Position numbers and translations under genes: made by a program
Source: Eumeta japonica
Taxonomy: Eukaryota > Arthropoda > Insecta > Lepidoptera > Psychidae
NCBI GenBank assembly: GCA_005406025.1
Contig: BGZK01000748.1
Span: 62,001 to 126,000, forward strand
Reading direction: 5' to 3'
Length of the DNA: 64,000 bases
Part shown: piece by piece, positions 1-11,158 of the stretch
Layout: each line of letters begins with the position of its first letter
Position numbering within the stretch: position 1 is the first letter of the stretch
The notes under the pieces: model-generated
Database searches by the model: none
What the model was told of the DNA's origin: nothing
What the model saw: the letters and a program-made list of their open reading frames with translations, nothing else

Positions 1-396
1 GGGAAAGTTATTTATAGAACATGTTCTTGATGTCTTCAAACTTGTTTAATGTTGGAGCATAGACACTGATGACATTAAGGAAACTATCTTCGTCCGAGTG
101 AATGCGCAGTGTAGTTTTGCAATCCGAGATTTACACAGGGTATTCCCTAAGTCGCTTGAATGATTGATTTTTAATAGCAAATCCTACTACCAATTGCCTT
201 GGGTCTGAGGATAGGGTGACTTTTCAGAAAAATGCCGCCTCCACCTCCACCGCCTTCCACAAGCTCTTCTTTGTCGGCGAGGGGCGTGTTTCGTTGAGAG
301 CAACCACATCTTCGCATATCGACGAAGTTCTAGCGCTATAAGGACAGTCTTATTTTCAGGACATATGTTACCATCTCGATCAAGGAGCGTTCTCAA
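1..396 (-). mobile_element. RTE-type LINE, endonuclease fragment
   Basis: Minus-strand translation from about 396 gives an N-terminal AP-like endonuclease segment of the RTE kind: 'RTLLDRDGN', then 'ELRRYAK', then in a neighbouring frame 'ALNETRLADKEELVEGGGG' and 'RPKAIG'. This is the usual start of RTE ORF2 (LLDRD, the ALxETR active-site region, the following glycine-rich turn). Frames change at least once and stops are present, so it is a dead copy. It runs off the left edge of the window. The RTE assignment is from recalled family motifs. Confidence 0.6.
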
Positions 397-718
397 CGTA
401 GATATTATACTTTTTCCTTTTTTTTCTTTATATTTTTGTCTACCACATTTGATAAGGATGTGATGGCAGGAGCGGTAACTTTCTTTTATGTTCTGTTACC
501 ATCATCTATTGGAAAGGGACGGGCATTTTTTTAGGGCAACTTTTTTATCCCCCTTCCCGGCTGAACGAGGAAAGCAATGCCTTCCTAAATAGAGCTGCTC
601 TGTCATTACCTTTTTTCTGTACAAGAGCGACCACGGTGCAATATAACACGCCTGAAGTCGTTTATGTGTAGGATTCAGACAGTCCGGTTGCATCGGTCCG
701 GACTTCTCCAATTTATCC
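397..718 (-). mobile_element. Possible 5' part of the same LINE
   Basis: This moderately GC-richer stretch lies directly upstream, on the minus strand, of the RTE endonuclease fragment. A 69-codon open frame (502-711) matches nothing I know. Position suggests a LINE 5' region, but no motif proves it. Confidence 0.25.
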
Positions 719-1114
719 CATCGCCAAGGTTAGAATGCAATTCAATATTTGCATATCCATGTTACATATAAACGTTAATTACAGCAACGTAATTAACGTT
801 TTGTTTTACTGAATTAAGAACTGCGATCAAAGTAAAGTGTTCTAGTGGTCCCGCAGTGTTGTTTTCTACTACGAAAAAGATTAATACTCACCGTCTGTTT
901 TGAATCCTCGAACTCCGATTGTGGTATAACGTACATTTTAAAGTTTTGATAGTATTTGTTAACACAATAATTTCGTACGCTAAACATGTAGACAGAAAAA
1001 ATCTACAAGTTACGTGATGAATAAGTTTTATTGATGACAGGCAATTAGGGAAAATCTAGTTCTATACTAGTGAATGTAAATAAAACACATTTATTTACTC
1101 TATGTACAGATACG
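719..1114. other. AT-rich stretch with one short hairpin
   Basis: No coding signal was seen. The only structure is a perfect inverted repeat at 771-800 with 12-bp arms (aacgttaattac / gtaattaacgtt) around a 6-base loop. Confidence 0.4.
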
Positions 1115-1395
1115 TCTTTCTCATTTCTTCTCATAGGGTCCTGGAGCCTACCGCTTGGGTGTGCGGAGGATTGTCCGAACTGTTTCCGTCGGGGACACGT
1201 AGTAGTCCCCCGGTAGCGGCGGTATCGGGGCCGACAGGAATTCCCGTACGCGGCGTTCCACTTCTTCGTGATGTATTATAACTGGGTGCGAGTCTGATGT
1301 CGGGTGTAGAGTGAACTGCTCCTCTAGGTGCTCTGCCAGAATCTCCGCCCGATCCTTTGCGGCATAACGCCTCATGCCAGTTTTATCAAACAATG
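1115..1395 (-). mobile_element. Jockey-like LINE fragment before the RT domain
   Basis: The minus frame 1393-1148 reads 'AKDRAEILAEHLEEQFTLHP', 'VREFLSAPIPPLPGDYYVSP' and 'ETVRTILRTPKR', followed by a stop and then 'APGP'. This is the linker between endonuclease and reverse transcriptase in jockey-like LINEs, ending at the conserved K-x-APGPDG block, here interrupted by a stop codon. Similarity ends shortly after, so the copy is only a few hundred bases long. The flanking 1396-1560 segment is GC-richer and may be more of the same element in other frames. Confidence 0.7.
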
Positions 1396-1578
1396 GACAC
1401 GCTGGAGCTGGAGCTTTCCTTAAGCAGCGTCAAAGCTGGTGGAGGGACTTTCAGTCCTCGCCGGCCTGTCCGATCGTCTCTTCTCAGGTGGCGCCTCTGA
1501 AAGTCCACACCTCTTGTTCACTCTTGTTAGCTCTTGGGCGATACGATTCAGATCACACTTGAATGATGTCTGTGCGTC

Positions 1579-1632
1579 TGTGTGCGTGTGTGTGTGTGTG
1601 TGTTTGTGTGTGTGTTTGTGTGTGCGTGTACG
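1579..1632. repeat. GT/TG microsatellite
   Basis: Imperfect (GT)n run with interspersed TTTGTG units. Open frames through it are composition artefacts. Confidence 0.9.
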
Positions 1633-2189
1633 TGTATGTCATGCCGGTGTGTGCGTGCCTGCATATTGTTCTGTAAGTAAATCTTTCATAACTTTTGAAC
1701 AGATTAACTGACTGAAACCAAATACGGTTTACGGCATTCGAAAGGAATTTACTCAAAGTCAACTTCTTGAAACTTGAATTGATTCTACGTGGTAGACTTT
1801 GAGAAGTTTCAAATATTAAATATCAGTAAAAGACTTTTTGAAATGATTTTTATATTACTCTATCTATCAACCCAAAATCTAATCAGTTCTTTCACTAAAT
1901 AGATTCATTGATTATCGTAAATCAAATAAAAATCGGTTGATTTGTTCAAAAGATATTGTTGAAAATAAATTTGTTTTTTTACAGTATGCCTTATAGTAAT
2001 CTACTGTAAAATTCCGAAATTTAACTAGCGCTTTTGCTTAGAAAGCAACGTCAATCGTTGCAAACTGCACCAAAGTAGTTGGTTCGTGCAAATAATATCG
2101 TTAACAAAAAAATCGCAAAAAAAGATTTATCAAAATAAATTGTAAAGTTCTTGTTGGATTTATATTTGGTATCCATTAATGTAACAGCG

Positions 2190-2865
2190 ATTTCAGCTAT
2201 CACCGCGTAAGCCCTTGGATTTCTTGAATTTCTTGAATTTCTTGTACAGTCGCCTCGGAGTACAAATTTCTTGCGGTGTGTGGACAGCGTTTTCAGATGA
2301 CCAGACTTCTTTATTACAGCACGAGCTTCATATTTGGCAGTCGGAGTACAACTGCGTCGGATGCACCAATTCCGCTGCAATTCATAGATGATGCATCCGC
2401 TTGCGCATATGAGTTGCATATATTTTAATCGAGGGAATGTGGCCATGAACTTTGCATCTTTTACACCACATGAGCTCAGTACACCGATTCGCGGTTGTAC
2501 CGTAACGATCGCCGCGGTTCTCGGCCTCTGGTTGGTCCCCTCCGTCAAGGCACAATTTCATATGTAACTCATATGCGCATCACAATTTTTGTATTCATGA
2601 CATAATACGACAAAACATAATAAAACAAGCAAGATAAAAATACTAAAAACACAATAAAGATACGAAAACAGGAAATATTAAAAAATATATAATTCTTTAC
2701 AATTAATCCCTACCCGGGTAATAAAAATACATTTATTCAAATTATTTAATAAACACATACAATACAATAAAAGCGCAAAAGAATTCTTAACCTAGTTCGT
2801 TTTATAAAACAAAATAATCTATTTATTCACAAATTATCATTAAGAGCGCGGCTGTCCGTACAATT
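2190..2865. mobile_element. Unclassified insertion inside repeat A copy 1
   Basis: Compared with copy 2 (20,180-20,260), copy 1 is continuous up to about 2185 and resumes at about 2866; the segment between is unrelated. Its first half (2190-2560) is GC-richer and coding-like, with a 165-codon minus frame ending at 2051 that starts at 2548 and includes 'TAKYEARAVIKKSGHLKTLS'. Its second half is very AT-rich. I do not recognise the protein; a retrocopy or transposon fragment are both possible. Exact insertion boundaries and any target duplication could not be fixed by eye. Confidence 0.35.
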
Positions 2866-3530
2866 AACTTCTTTTGCTTAAAAAACTGCGTTGAATGCCG
2901 CAAAGCAGATCAAAATTGAAGAACGCGTTCAATACAACTTAGTAATAGTTTAAAAATAATAAAAAAAAGTTTATTTAAATGAACCTAAATGTTTAAACTC
3001 GAAGAGCTGAAAACTTATTGAAATAATATTTTTGGGCTCGAAGAGCCTGAAAAACAGAGAAATCGGTTTTTAAGTTCAAGCTCAGTAATTTACATTCTAT
3101 GTATATTTTTGAAGATTTTACGCTCGAAAATAGCAAAAACTTTTAGAAATAAGGACAAGCCTTTTTTTTTTCGAGCGAGAGAAGCGAGCTCGAAAAGCTC
3201 AAAACTCCATTTTTAACTCAAGAAGCTCAAGAACACATCCATAAATACAGCGGGATGTGTTAGGGATGGCCAGCAGGGTCATCCACTTTACAGATTTTTT
3301 TCCAAAATATCCTTTTGATTAAGAGCAATCCAGAAATATTTCTTGATAAATTATATGAGAAAATATCTACGGTAACTATGTTTGTATCAACCGAAAAAAC
3401 AAAATCGAAAAATAAAAGACAATTAGAATGAAAACACATACAAGCGAATTTTATTTGCAGATTTTAAAAGTTGAAAAACTGTATATAATGATCCGTTCTG
3501 CAGCAATATGTGAGAAACCGATAAAATAAA

Positions 3531-4630
3531 TACTTGGTCATACTGAAAATTTCTGGAACTGGTTGCTTGTAATAAGATATTAAAAAAACTATTATGATTT
3601 TTGGAAATGGAACTCTATGGGAGTTGGTTACGTTTTAGTTTAAGTGCATTTTTTTTGTTCATTGCGACATCATTTGAATAATCGTGCGTCAACATTATAA
3701 TTATTGTAAGTCGATTGAATGCATGGGCTATGATTTTTCAGGATTTTTCTGTGGTTAAGTCGACGAGAAAGCTGCCAAAAAACTTCAATTGGCATTTGGT
3801 AGCGGAGCTATATCTCGTAGCTCTGTGCGTTCCCGGTTTAATGAATTCAAGCGTGCGCGTGATCAGCACTCTGACGATTCACGTGAAGGAAGACCAGCAA
3901 CTGCGATTACCGTAACTACATTTACACTGTACGTTACTAATTGAAACTGATCAAAAATTAGTTCTAAGTAATTTCGTAAGTTTGTATGGTATTAAGTATC
4001 GGTATGAGCCAAGTGCAAAACATTTTACGTATACGTCTGAACGATCAAAACCTTTGCACTCCATGGATACCGCACGATTTAACGGAGGACCGAAAACAAC
4101 TGCGTGTAGAACGGTGTCGTAATATGATAAAAAAAATATCACGGACATTTGTCGACGAAATTTAAAAATTAGAGCATTAGTGAGAAAATGACTTTTTTTT
4201 TTTGGAAAATCAGAACATTACTCGAAATCATCGTCGGTCGAAAGTAGCATCGCTTGAAAAGGAAAAGACAGTAACTGCAAAGTGGTACGTGAGTACGGGC
4301 TGTCCCAGTGTGTCAGGACTGGAGACGCGACGACGCGACTGCACACACGGCTGAGTGACGAACGAGTTGTAGTGCCAAAATTAACTTACGGTATTACTGT
4401 AAAGATTAACTTAGGTATACGATTTACAAGTCACGAAGAATCAGTGAATACGTTCCAAAAGGCCAATGAAAACATCCCTAAGGAAGAGTGGACCAACTAA
4501 TTTTTACAATGGTTTCAGAGAATGCAAAAGTGTATAAATAGTCACAGAATGTAATTCGAAACACAATAAATATTTCATGAAGATGATATGTGGTGTTATT
4601 CATCCAGAAATTTTTATAATTGACCAAATA
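3531..4630 (+). mobile_element. Decayed mariner (type 1) with both ends
   Basis: The ends match as terminal inverted repeats: cttggtca...aaaatttctgga at the left, and its complement at the right (tccagaaattttta...tgaccaaa), each flanked by TA (3531-3532 and 4629-4630). Inside are mariner transposase pieces in changing frames: 'LAFGSEAISRSSV'-like text near 3790, 'EFKRARDQHSDDSREGRPAT' near 3845-3905, 'IGMSQVQNILRIRLNDQ' and 'CTPWIPHDL' near 4000-4085, and 'FLQWFQRMQKC' near 4500. The catalytic middle is deleted or unreadable. About 1.1 kb, against about 1.3 kb for an intact element. Same lineage as the copy at 13.1-14.1 kb, perhaps rosa/mellifera-like. Confidence 0.8.
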
Positions 4631-4639
4631 TAACATGTT

Positions 4640-4880
4640 GAAGAGAATGATATAGAATGGAAAGTCAAATGAATTCCATAATCAATATTTCAACATTCAA
4701 TAATTAATAATTCACTAATTAATAATAAATAATTTGTTAATCGATAATACACTAATCAATAATTAAATTATCAATAATTGAATAATCGATAATTCATTAA
4801 TCCATATTACAGGAATCAGTAATTCAACAAAGAATAATTTAATTTTCAGTAGTTTAATAATAAATAATTTTTATCTAATT
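4640..4880. repeat. AT-rich low-complexity tract (TAAT-type)
   Basis: Degenerate short tandem units related to 'aataattaat' and 'aatcgataat' run through this tract. No gene. Confidence 0.7.
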
Positions 4881-5740
4881 ATTAAAACAATATTGATCAG
4901 TTTTCTCCAATTAAAAAATTTTTTTACTATATAAATTTTTCATTTGTATTAGATTGAGAATAAAAGACACTAGGGAAAATACGCAAACGAGGTCGCAACG
5001 AGAGAAAAATACCATCATCTGATTATCCCCCGTTGTTATATTACAACGAATCTAAATATTCCTTACAAAGAAATATGAAATGAAGTTCACTCGACTTAAA
5101 TTACCGCTCGTTGTTCGAAAAATAGACTACAATTTGTTAGTAAAATGGTACGACCTTGTCAGCGCCGAGAGTGCTATCAATTAACTCGAGGGCGTCGTCG
5201 CGCAATCGTTTGCTATCTATTGTTGTTGTTGGCTGACGAAAATAGAACTCGGGGAGAAAAGGGACAGTAATTTGATTTGAAGCTTTTTAAAAGATACTCC
5301 AGCTCTAATACAAGCGTTTGTTTGCAGCCGCTGGTACGCAAACTACATCCCTCCTTAAAAACAGTCCAATAGGTCTGTAGTTTCTATTAAGTTTCATTTG
5401 TTGAACGCTACGGGCGATTATCAGATATGAGATTCCCTGAAAAATTCAATATAACATTTCAAATCGTACGTCAAATACGGTTCTCGCTCGCATTTGATCG
5501 ACTTCTCGAGCTATGAAGCTTGAAGGAGCTATTTCTTCAAGGCCATCACACACTCAAGTAGGCGTCTAGTCAATTTACACTAGGAGACCTATAAATGAGA
5601 TTTAATTTTTAACTACTACTCGTGACTTTTATTGAAAATTATAAGGTTTACCTTGAAAATACTGATTTTACGACTTAATTTATTAGGATTTGGACGCGAT
5701 TAAATCAAGGCAATTTAGTTGAATATGCATCTTTTAAAGT
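4881..5740. other. Unassigned non-coding stretch
   Basis: Only short open frames, no recognisable domain, repeat end or RNA gene. Confidence 0.4.
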
Positions 5741-5747
5741 TCTGTAT

Positions 5748-5815
5748 ATGTTGCGGCCGAGTGGTTAGCACTTCAATTTAGAAGATACCGGATCCAAATC
5801 CTGATTACAGTCAAA
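5748..5815 (+). repeat. tRNA-like head, probable SINE remnant
   Basis: 'gcggccgagtggttagcact' resembles the D-arm and A box of tRNA-Ser-like sequences. About 45 bases on, 'ggatccaaatcc' is a degenerate B box. The acceptor stem does not pair and no proper anticodon arm or variable arm can be folded, so this is a tRNA-derived SINE remnant or a tRNA pseudogene, not a working tRNA. Confidence 0.4.
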
Positions 5816-6330
5816 TGACCGATGAGTTTTGAACTTAAGTAAAACCTAACCTCTGATTCCGCATCTCAGACAACAAATCCAAAATAAAATCCGTTAAGTG
5901 ACCATACTTATAATTTCTATGGTTTCACACGTTCAAGATTTCAAGAGATTGAAAACAGGTGGCGAGGATTCTTATAAGTTTGAAGTCCGATATTGTGCAG
6001 ATGAGAATCAAATGTGTCTGTCATTTTAGAATCAAATTTAGAATCAGCGTGTAGCGCACACAAATAAAAACAAAAATATATATCTAAAATGATTATATTT
6101 TAACCAGGAAGATTATTTCTTTTACCACCAAATTTTAAATAACAAGTAAGTGATTACTTACCTGAAATTTCTAAAAAAAAGTAGTGATCGCCTAATGATC
6201 GAAATTTGTCCATAATCCACTATTTTTTTAAGTTAGAACATTGTTGAGATTCTTTACTTTGTGTTTAATTTGTTTATTCGATTTTTGCTCAAGTTTTTGC
6301 GGCGGTTTTAATATAATCTGCCTGTCCGTT
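5816..6330. other. Unassigned AT-rich stretch
   Basis: No open frame of interest, no recognised repeat end. It could be the body of the SINE-like element that starts at 5748. Confidence 0.3.
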
Positions 6331-6333
6331 GCG

Positions 6334-6715
6334 TTAAAACTCATTGTGGCGGAATGGAACACGAATAGAAAGGAAAACGATTTCAGGCATATTTCCGCCG
6401 TGTCTTGAAGTGATGCAGGAGCATCGACGGCGCCGGAATACTCGACCGACCACGGGAGTTCGGTGGGTTCGCATGTCGCGTTCGTTGGACTCTCCTATGG
6501 GCTGGGACCCTGACTTACTTCTCATCTGGGACATTATTTCTGGACTGCCACTCCGAACTGGGAAGACTGCAAGAACCAAACGGATGTTAGAACGAACTAC
6601 CGCCGGGAGGTTCGACACCCGCCCCGCCAGTACCACGTTCATTCTCTTAAACGTGTTTCGCCCTCCATTAAAAACCTACACGTGGTTTGTTTGTGATCGT
6701 AATCCGTGACAATCA
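6334..6715. other. GC-rich island with overlapping open frames, unidentified
   Basis: Open frames exist on both strands: 121 codons on plus (6344-6709) and 102 codons on minus (6642-6334). The base composition is clearly higher in G+C than its surroundings, which in this window marks either transposon coding sequence or host exons. Neither translation has a domain I recognise; both are arginine-rich, typical of spurious frames in GC-rich DNA. Most likely a fragment of a retroelement. Confidence 0.3.
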
Positions 6716-6832
6716 ATCTACATTTAGTGAATAATTGTTTTACAGTAATATGTGTATGTATTTTAAGGATTCAGTTTGATTTCGTAATCACATTTTGGTA
6801 GCTGATCTGCTTACGCCTGGAACTCGCGTAAT

Positions 6833-7160
6833 TTAATATTGAAAGGAAAGACGACTACAATAATCATAACGCTAGAGATACGAATAACGAGAACGCAATA
6901 GAAATAATTATAGGAGAAAATGAGGATAACGATACGTATTTATTACAAACAACAAATGAAAAGGCAACAATAGCAAATGTAAATATTAAATTAAAGAAAG
7001 ACGTTTCAATTGATTTTAATTAATATTCGAAGCGTGACTTATAATTATTTTTGAAAAAGATCCGGCTAATGTATGGTATATGAATAATGAAAAGCAGAGA
7101 ATTAATACAACTATCTGTAAAACTGTAGAAACCTTTGCTAGGAAATGTTCGTGGTAAGCG
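6833..7160 (+). other. Two short coding-like open stretches, unidentified
   Basis: A frame without a start codon runs from about 6833 to a TAA near 7020 and reads plausibly as protein ('DDYNNHNARDTNNENA', 'GENEDNDTYLLQTTNEKATI', 'NIKLKKDVSIDFN'). A second short open stretch follows in about 7040-7158 ('FEKDPANVWYMNNEKQRINT', 'CKTVETFARKCSW'). Both avoid the low-complexity look of random AT-rich frames. They may be decayed exons or a transposon remnant. No family recognised. Confidence 0.25.
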
Positions 7161-7546
7161 AAATTAACCTTCAGTTGCAGTTCCGGCAACTAAATGATGA
7201 CTACAATAGTCGCGTTGTATTCCGTTTGGTGAGCTCTTATGCCGTTTTTACCAATTTGTTGATAATTTCTCGTAGTGTTTTGTTATGACATACAGATACT
7301 ATTGTGACACAGATGTATAGCTTTACGTAGACTTGCAACAATAGATATATAACCTTATCAATATTATAGATATGAAACTTTTTCTGATTGAATGTTGGTC
7401 TTTGAATTACGCTCGAAAATAAGCAGGAATCCTAATTAAATTTTGCGTAGCAGAAGATTATATTCTGTAATAAAATCTAATGTACTTTTCAAATAAATGA
7501 AGAATCTTATAAATATAAAAATCATTTATTATTAATAGGAATGTTC
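7161..7546. other. Unassigned non-coding stretch left of the mag element
   Basis: AT-rich, no recognisable feature. Confidence 0.4.
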
Positions 7547-7551
7547 AGGAC
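7547..7551. repeat. Target-site duplication, left (aggac)
   Basis: Five bases directly outside the left LTR, identical to 12190-12194 outside the right LTR. Five bases is usual for Ty3/gypsy integrases. Confidence 0.9.
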
Positions 7552-7628
7552 TGTTAAGTATGAAAACTACATGTCTGCTTAGTTTCGAGGTTTATTGCAA
7601 ACTAACTCCTACCCACATATACACTACA
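7552..7628 (-). repeat. 3' LTR of the mag-like element (77 bp)
   Basis: Direct repeat of 12113-12189 with no difference seen over 77 bases. TG...CA ends. Very short for an LTR, as known for mag. Confidence 0.95.
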
Positions 7629-7640
7629 TTCCCTCACCCC
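7629..7640 (-). other. Polypurine tract
   Basis: On the minus strand 'ggggtgagggaa' abuts the 3' LTR. This is the expected primer for plus-strand DNA synthesis. Confidence 0.8.
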
Positions 7641-8289
7641 TAATTTATACAATACAGAAATATATATTTTTTTAATTGTAACAACAAAACGAACCAACAA
7701 AATGAACAAACAAAATTTTGAGCCTTCCTCTATATAAAATATTAACAATTTCTTCGTCAACGCCGAAGTCGACGACTTAAGTTTACTTTTGATGGCGAAG
7801 AAGGCAATCTCGCGCGGTAGTGCGGCGGCGGCGTCCACTCCGGGTCGGAGCCCGAGGAGTTCGCGTCCTCATTCCCGGCCTCCGTACTGTCACAACCACG
7901 GGACATGGTATCCCTGCCTTCTTCACCGCCTTGCGGCGATGATGATGTCGTATTGAGTCGTTTTTGATATATTCAGCTCCTCGCCGCAATCTTCGGCAGA
8001 CTGCCTTTCGTCCGCACGATCCGCGCCTCGTGTTGTCGTGGTTTCGATTTCCGTCTGCCGCGCTCGGTCATCAGCATTGGACTGCATTTTACGAACGTGT
8101 AATCGTCGTCCGACTCGTCCCTGTTATAATGCTCGTAGGCGGCCTGGGGGTGTCCTGAATGAAGGCGTCGTCGCCACCGCGCCAGTGTAATAACTGATCT
8201 ACGTGTTTCTTTAGACACTGAGTTAGTTCGTGAGTACGTACTAACCACACCCGTGATCCTAAATTTTCACGAGAGTCCCTCTTAGCCAC
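7641..8289 (-). pseudogene. pol: Pol C-terminal tail of the mag-like element, frameshifted
   Basis: Downstream of the integrase stop, coding-like text continues in other minus frames ('VWLVRTHELTQCLKKHVDQL', 'AFIQDTPRPPTSI', 'EIAFFAIKSKLKSS') up to the polypurine tract. It is probably the polyprotein tail after the integrase core. Frames change at least twice. Confidence 0.55.
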
Positions 8290-9452
8290 TTATATTTATT
8301 ACCGTTTTGATAATGCCGTTTCACTATAACTTTATCACCGACGGTAAAATTAATTTTCGTTTCTCCGAAATATTTAGATTGTGAGATCTGCGAACGAGAT
8401 ACACTCTGAGCGAGATTTGCGGCTGACGGAGCTGGCGTGACATGTTTAGGTACGTCCTTACGTGGACACAACAAGTCGAGCCTCGTACGCACGTTCCGGC
8501 CGAGCATCAACTGCGCCGGAGAGACACCGGTCGTACTATGAACGGAGTTCCTATAGCTTAGTAAATACTTATTTACTTGGTGTTCGAGCGAAGAGACACT
8601 ATTCGTTTCCGACATTAACGTTTTTAATGCCCTTTTAATAAGTTTTACGGTGATTTCCGCTTGACCATTAGATGCCGGGTGGTAAGGTGGAATCGTGACG
8701 TGTTTAATGTCGTTCACCTCGCAGTATCTACGGAACCGCGCCGAAGTGAACGGCGTCGCGTTATCGGTAACGATAGTTCGTGGTAACCCGAACCGACCTA
8801 ACATTTCACTGAGCCGCCGTAATACCGGCTCGGTGCCCGCACCGTCCGCGAGCGGAGCCCACTCCACCCACTTAGAGTGCGCGTCCACCACGACGAGGGT
8901 GCCGCCCGCCACACTTAGCATATCCAAATGAACGCGTTCCCACGGTCGCGCGGGTACGGCCAGGGCGCGAGTGGCGCGCGGGCCGGGCGGCAGCGCCGTG
9001 CACGCGCTGCACGCGCCCACTGCGCTCTCGATGTCCGCATCTATCCCGGGCCACCAGAACCTACGGCGCGCCTCCGCCTTAGTCTTTACTACGCCGAAAT
9101 GTGAGGAATGTAATTCTCGTAAGATCCTGCCTTGTAAATTGAGCGGAATTACTACTTTGTGTCCTCTCAGAATACATCCGTCCTCTACATTTAATTGAAA
9201 TCTACAGTTATAATATGGTTTTAATTGAAAAAACGGACATTTTCGGGGCCAACCATTTCTTATAAAATTAACGACAGAATGTAACATCGGATCGTTCTGT
9301 GTTTCGACTTTGATTTCTTTAATAGTTATGCTGGATTGATCATTACTCGAAATAAAATGTAAATACGAGTTAATTTCCCCGTCCTCAACATCGGCGCTCG
9401 CCGCGCATGTCCCGCGCCGCTCCCGTCGGCAGCCGCGCGCCTGCGGGTGCGA
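8259..9452 (-). pseudogene. pol: Integrase of the mag-like element
   Basis: This is the second half of a 484-codon open frame (9713-8259). The N-terminal zinc site is H-x2-H...C-x2-C (frame residues about 202, 205, 235, 238). The catalytic D-D-E triad is seen in 'HLDMLSV' (about 264), 'IVTDNATPF' (about 317) and 'NGQAEITVKLIKR' (about 353), giving the normal D-35-E spacing. The C-terminal part ('VGDKVIVKRHYQNGNKYKW') ends at a stop at 8259, and similarity goes on in another frame. Confidence 0.9.
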
Positions 9453-9935
9453 GCGAGATAGATAATCCGCGACGTTATTTGCACTACGAACGTACTGTAC
9501 GGTGTAATTGTATGCCGATAAGAAAAGTGCATATCTTTGCAGCCTATTTGCCGTCATCTCGGGGATCCCTTTTGTTCCCAAATATTGATAAAAGTGGCTT
9601 ATGATCGGTTTTGAGAACAAATGGATCTGCCCTACCATACAAATATTGGTGGAACTTTTAACACCAAAATAATCGCGGTCGCTTCTTTTGTATTTGTGAA
9701 TAAACACGTTCACTTGGGGTGAGCGCCCGAGAAGCGAACGCTATCACTCTCGGAGCCGTCCTCCTGCTGCTGCGCCAACACGGCGCCCAGGCCCGTCGGA
9801 CTCGCGTCGACCGTGAGCACGGTGGATAAACGCGGGTCGTAGTGCGCTAACGCCAGTTCCGATTCCAAGGCGTTTTACCGTTTCGAAAGCGCTCTGATGC
9901 GCCTCCGACCACATCCATTTTGCACCCATTTTAGC
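9450..9935 (-). pseudogene. pol: RNase H of the mag-like element, disrupted
   Basis: 'WMWSEAHQSAFETVKR' (9929-9870) begins the domain. After a frame change the catalytic-Asp segment 'TVDASPTGLGAVLAQQQ' is read near 9760-9820. A second change near 9.71 kb joins the frame that opens 9713 and runs through 'TANRLQRYALFLSAYNY' and 'VRSANNVADYLSR'. So the domain is present but spread over three frames, and the central part around 9.6-9.7 kb is poorly conserved. Confidence 0.8.
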
Positions 9936-10714
9936 AAATCGTGCAAAGGGCCTAATATTGTAGACATGCGCGGGACGAATGAGCGATAATAATTAACTAA
10001 ACCGAGAAACGATTTTAATTGTGAAACATTTTTCGGAGGTTCGGCCTCTTTGATAGCCTTGACTTTTCCGGGAGAAGTATGTAGTCCATCTTTGTCTATC
10101 ACGAAGCCTAAGTATTCGATGGACTTTTGAAAAAAAACACATTTTTCTTTCTGTAAGGTTAACCCCGCTTCTTGTAATCTATTTAATACTTCATTTAATC
10201 TTTTCCGATGTGTATCTTTGTTTGGCCCAGATATTAAAATATCGTCTAAAAATATACATATTCCTTCTATGCCGGCCAGAATTCGTTCCATTGTTTTTTG
10301 AAATATCGCAGGCGCTGACGATAACCCAAAAACCAGTCGTGTAAATTGGAAAAGACCGCGGTGCGTGTTGATGCAAGTGAGCGGCTGCGAGTCCTCAGTC
10401 AGTTCGAGTTGCATATACGCCATCGATAAGTCGAGCTTGCTAAACTCCTTGCCTTCATGTAGGCGTGCGAATAATTCCTCTATGCGTGGTAGCGGATACC
10501 TATCGATGTGCAGCACTTTATTCAGAGTGACCGAGTAATCGCCGCACACGCGCACCGTACCGTCCGACTTTAATACCGGTGTGATAGGAGTTGCGTAATC
10601 AGAGTAATTTACGCTTTTCAAAATACCCGTTTCGATCAATTTATCTAACGCTTCGTCTACTTTCGGTTTTAATGCAAACGGGACCGGTCGCGGTTTGAAA
10701 AATAGGCTTAGCAT
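9875..10714 (-). pseudogene. pol: Reverse transcriptase of the mag-like element
   Basis: Over 279 codons the finger and palm motifs of Ty3/gypsy RT are intact: 'VRVCGDYSVTLNKV', 'KLDLSMAYMQ' (first catalytic Asp about residue 95), 'FGLSSAPAIFQ', and the catalytic pair in FLDD at about 155-158, a normal variant of Y-x-D-D. The thumb and connection follow ('IEYLGFVIDKDGLH', 'LKSFLGLVNYYRSFVPRMS'). The Met at 10714 is only the first in-frame ATG; the true protein would be part of gag-pol. The last residues of the frame after 'LHDLLK' are out of frame, showing a break near 9.93 kb. Confidence 0.9.
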
Positions 10715-10756
10715 CGGGCTTAAGTTGTAACTGAACTTTAAATTTATTTAATTTAC

Positions 10757-11158
10757 CTAATTTATTTGAGAAACGGCCGGAAATTTATTCATTAATATTT
10801 TCGCTACTGATGTTTCTTCAATTACCGGATTATCTATATATTTCATTTCACTTATACCTAAATTAAATTCTGACATAAAATCACGCCCTAGGATAGGCGC
10901 GGGCTGGACGTGACAGCCATTGTCAATAATATAAAATTTTATTTGTTTCGTGCGCCCTCTGTAGGTAACCGATAGTGAACAACTTCCGCGGGGCGTTATA
11001 GGTGATCCGTCGTAGCAGCGCAAACTACCGTTAATTCGACTTAAGGCTTGGTGTTTGAAGTGGGCGGTATAGAACGTGTTCGACATAGCTGACACAGCAC
11101 TACCACTGTCTACCTCGCATTCGATGCTCAACCGGTTCAGTGTTACGACCACAAACAA
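10757..11158 (-). pseudogene. pol: Aspartic protease of the mag-like element
   Basis: This 133-codon frame has the retroviral-type protease active site D-S-G ('ECEVDSGSAVSAMS', Asp about residue 17) and the later 'ILGRDFMSEF', which is the conserved (I/L)-(L/I)-G-R-D segment of gypsy proteases. It would cleave the gag-pol polyprotein. The frame ends at a stop and must shift to continue into the reverse transcriptase linker at 10.72-10.78 kb. Confidence 0.85.

Larger units (their letters stand above)
1560..3300 (+). repeat. Dispersed repeat family A, copy 1
   Basis: First of four similarly oriented copies of an AT-rich repeat (others near 19.5, 38.2 and 55.4 kb). Shared marks in order: a GT-rich start, a 'ttttgaac.gat' segment followed by 'cattcgaaag', degenerate internal units of roughly 130 bp carrying 'atcggttgatttgttcaaaa' and 'gatattgtt', then 'gccg(c/t)aaagcagatcaaaat', then phrases built on 'ctcgaagagctg', and finally 'gggatggccagcagggtcat' near 3260-3283. 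No coding potential was found. This copy is split by a non-family segment at about 2190-2865. Class is unknown. Confidence 0.6.

Noticed and set aside
1439..1762. Open frames with Val-Cys or Thr-His repeats
   Set aside because: Produced by the GT microsatellite.
3715..3915. 66-codon plus frame taken as a gene
   Set aside because: It overlaps mariner transposase text in another frame, inside an element with defined ends.
5748..5815. Functional tRNA gene
   Set aside because: No acceptor stem pairing, degenerate B box and no proper anticodon arm.
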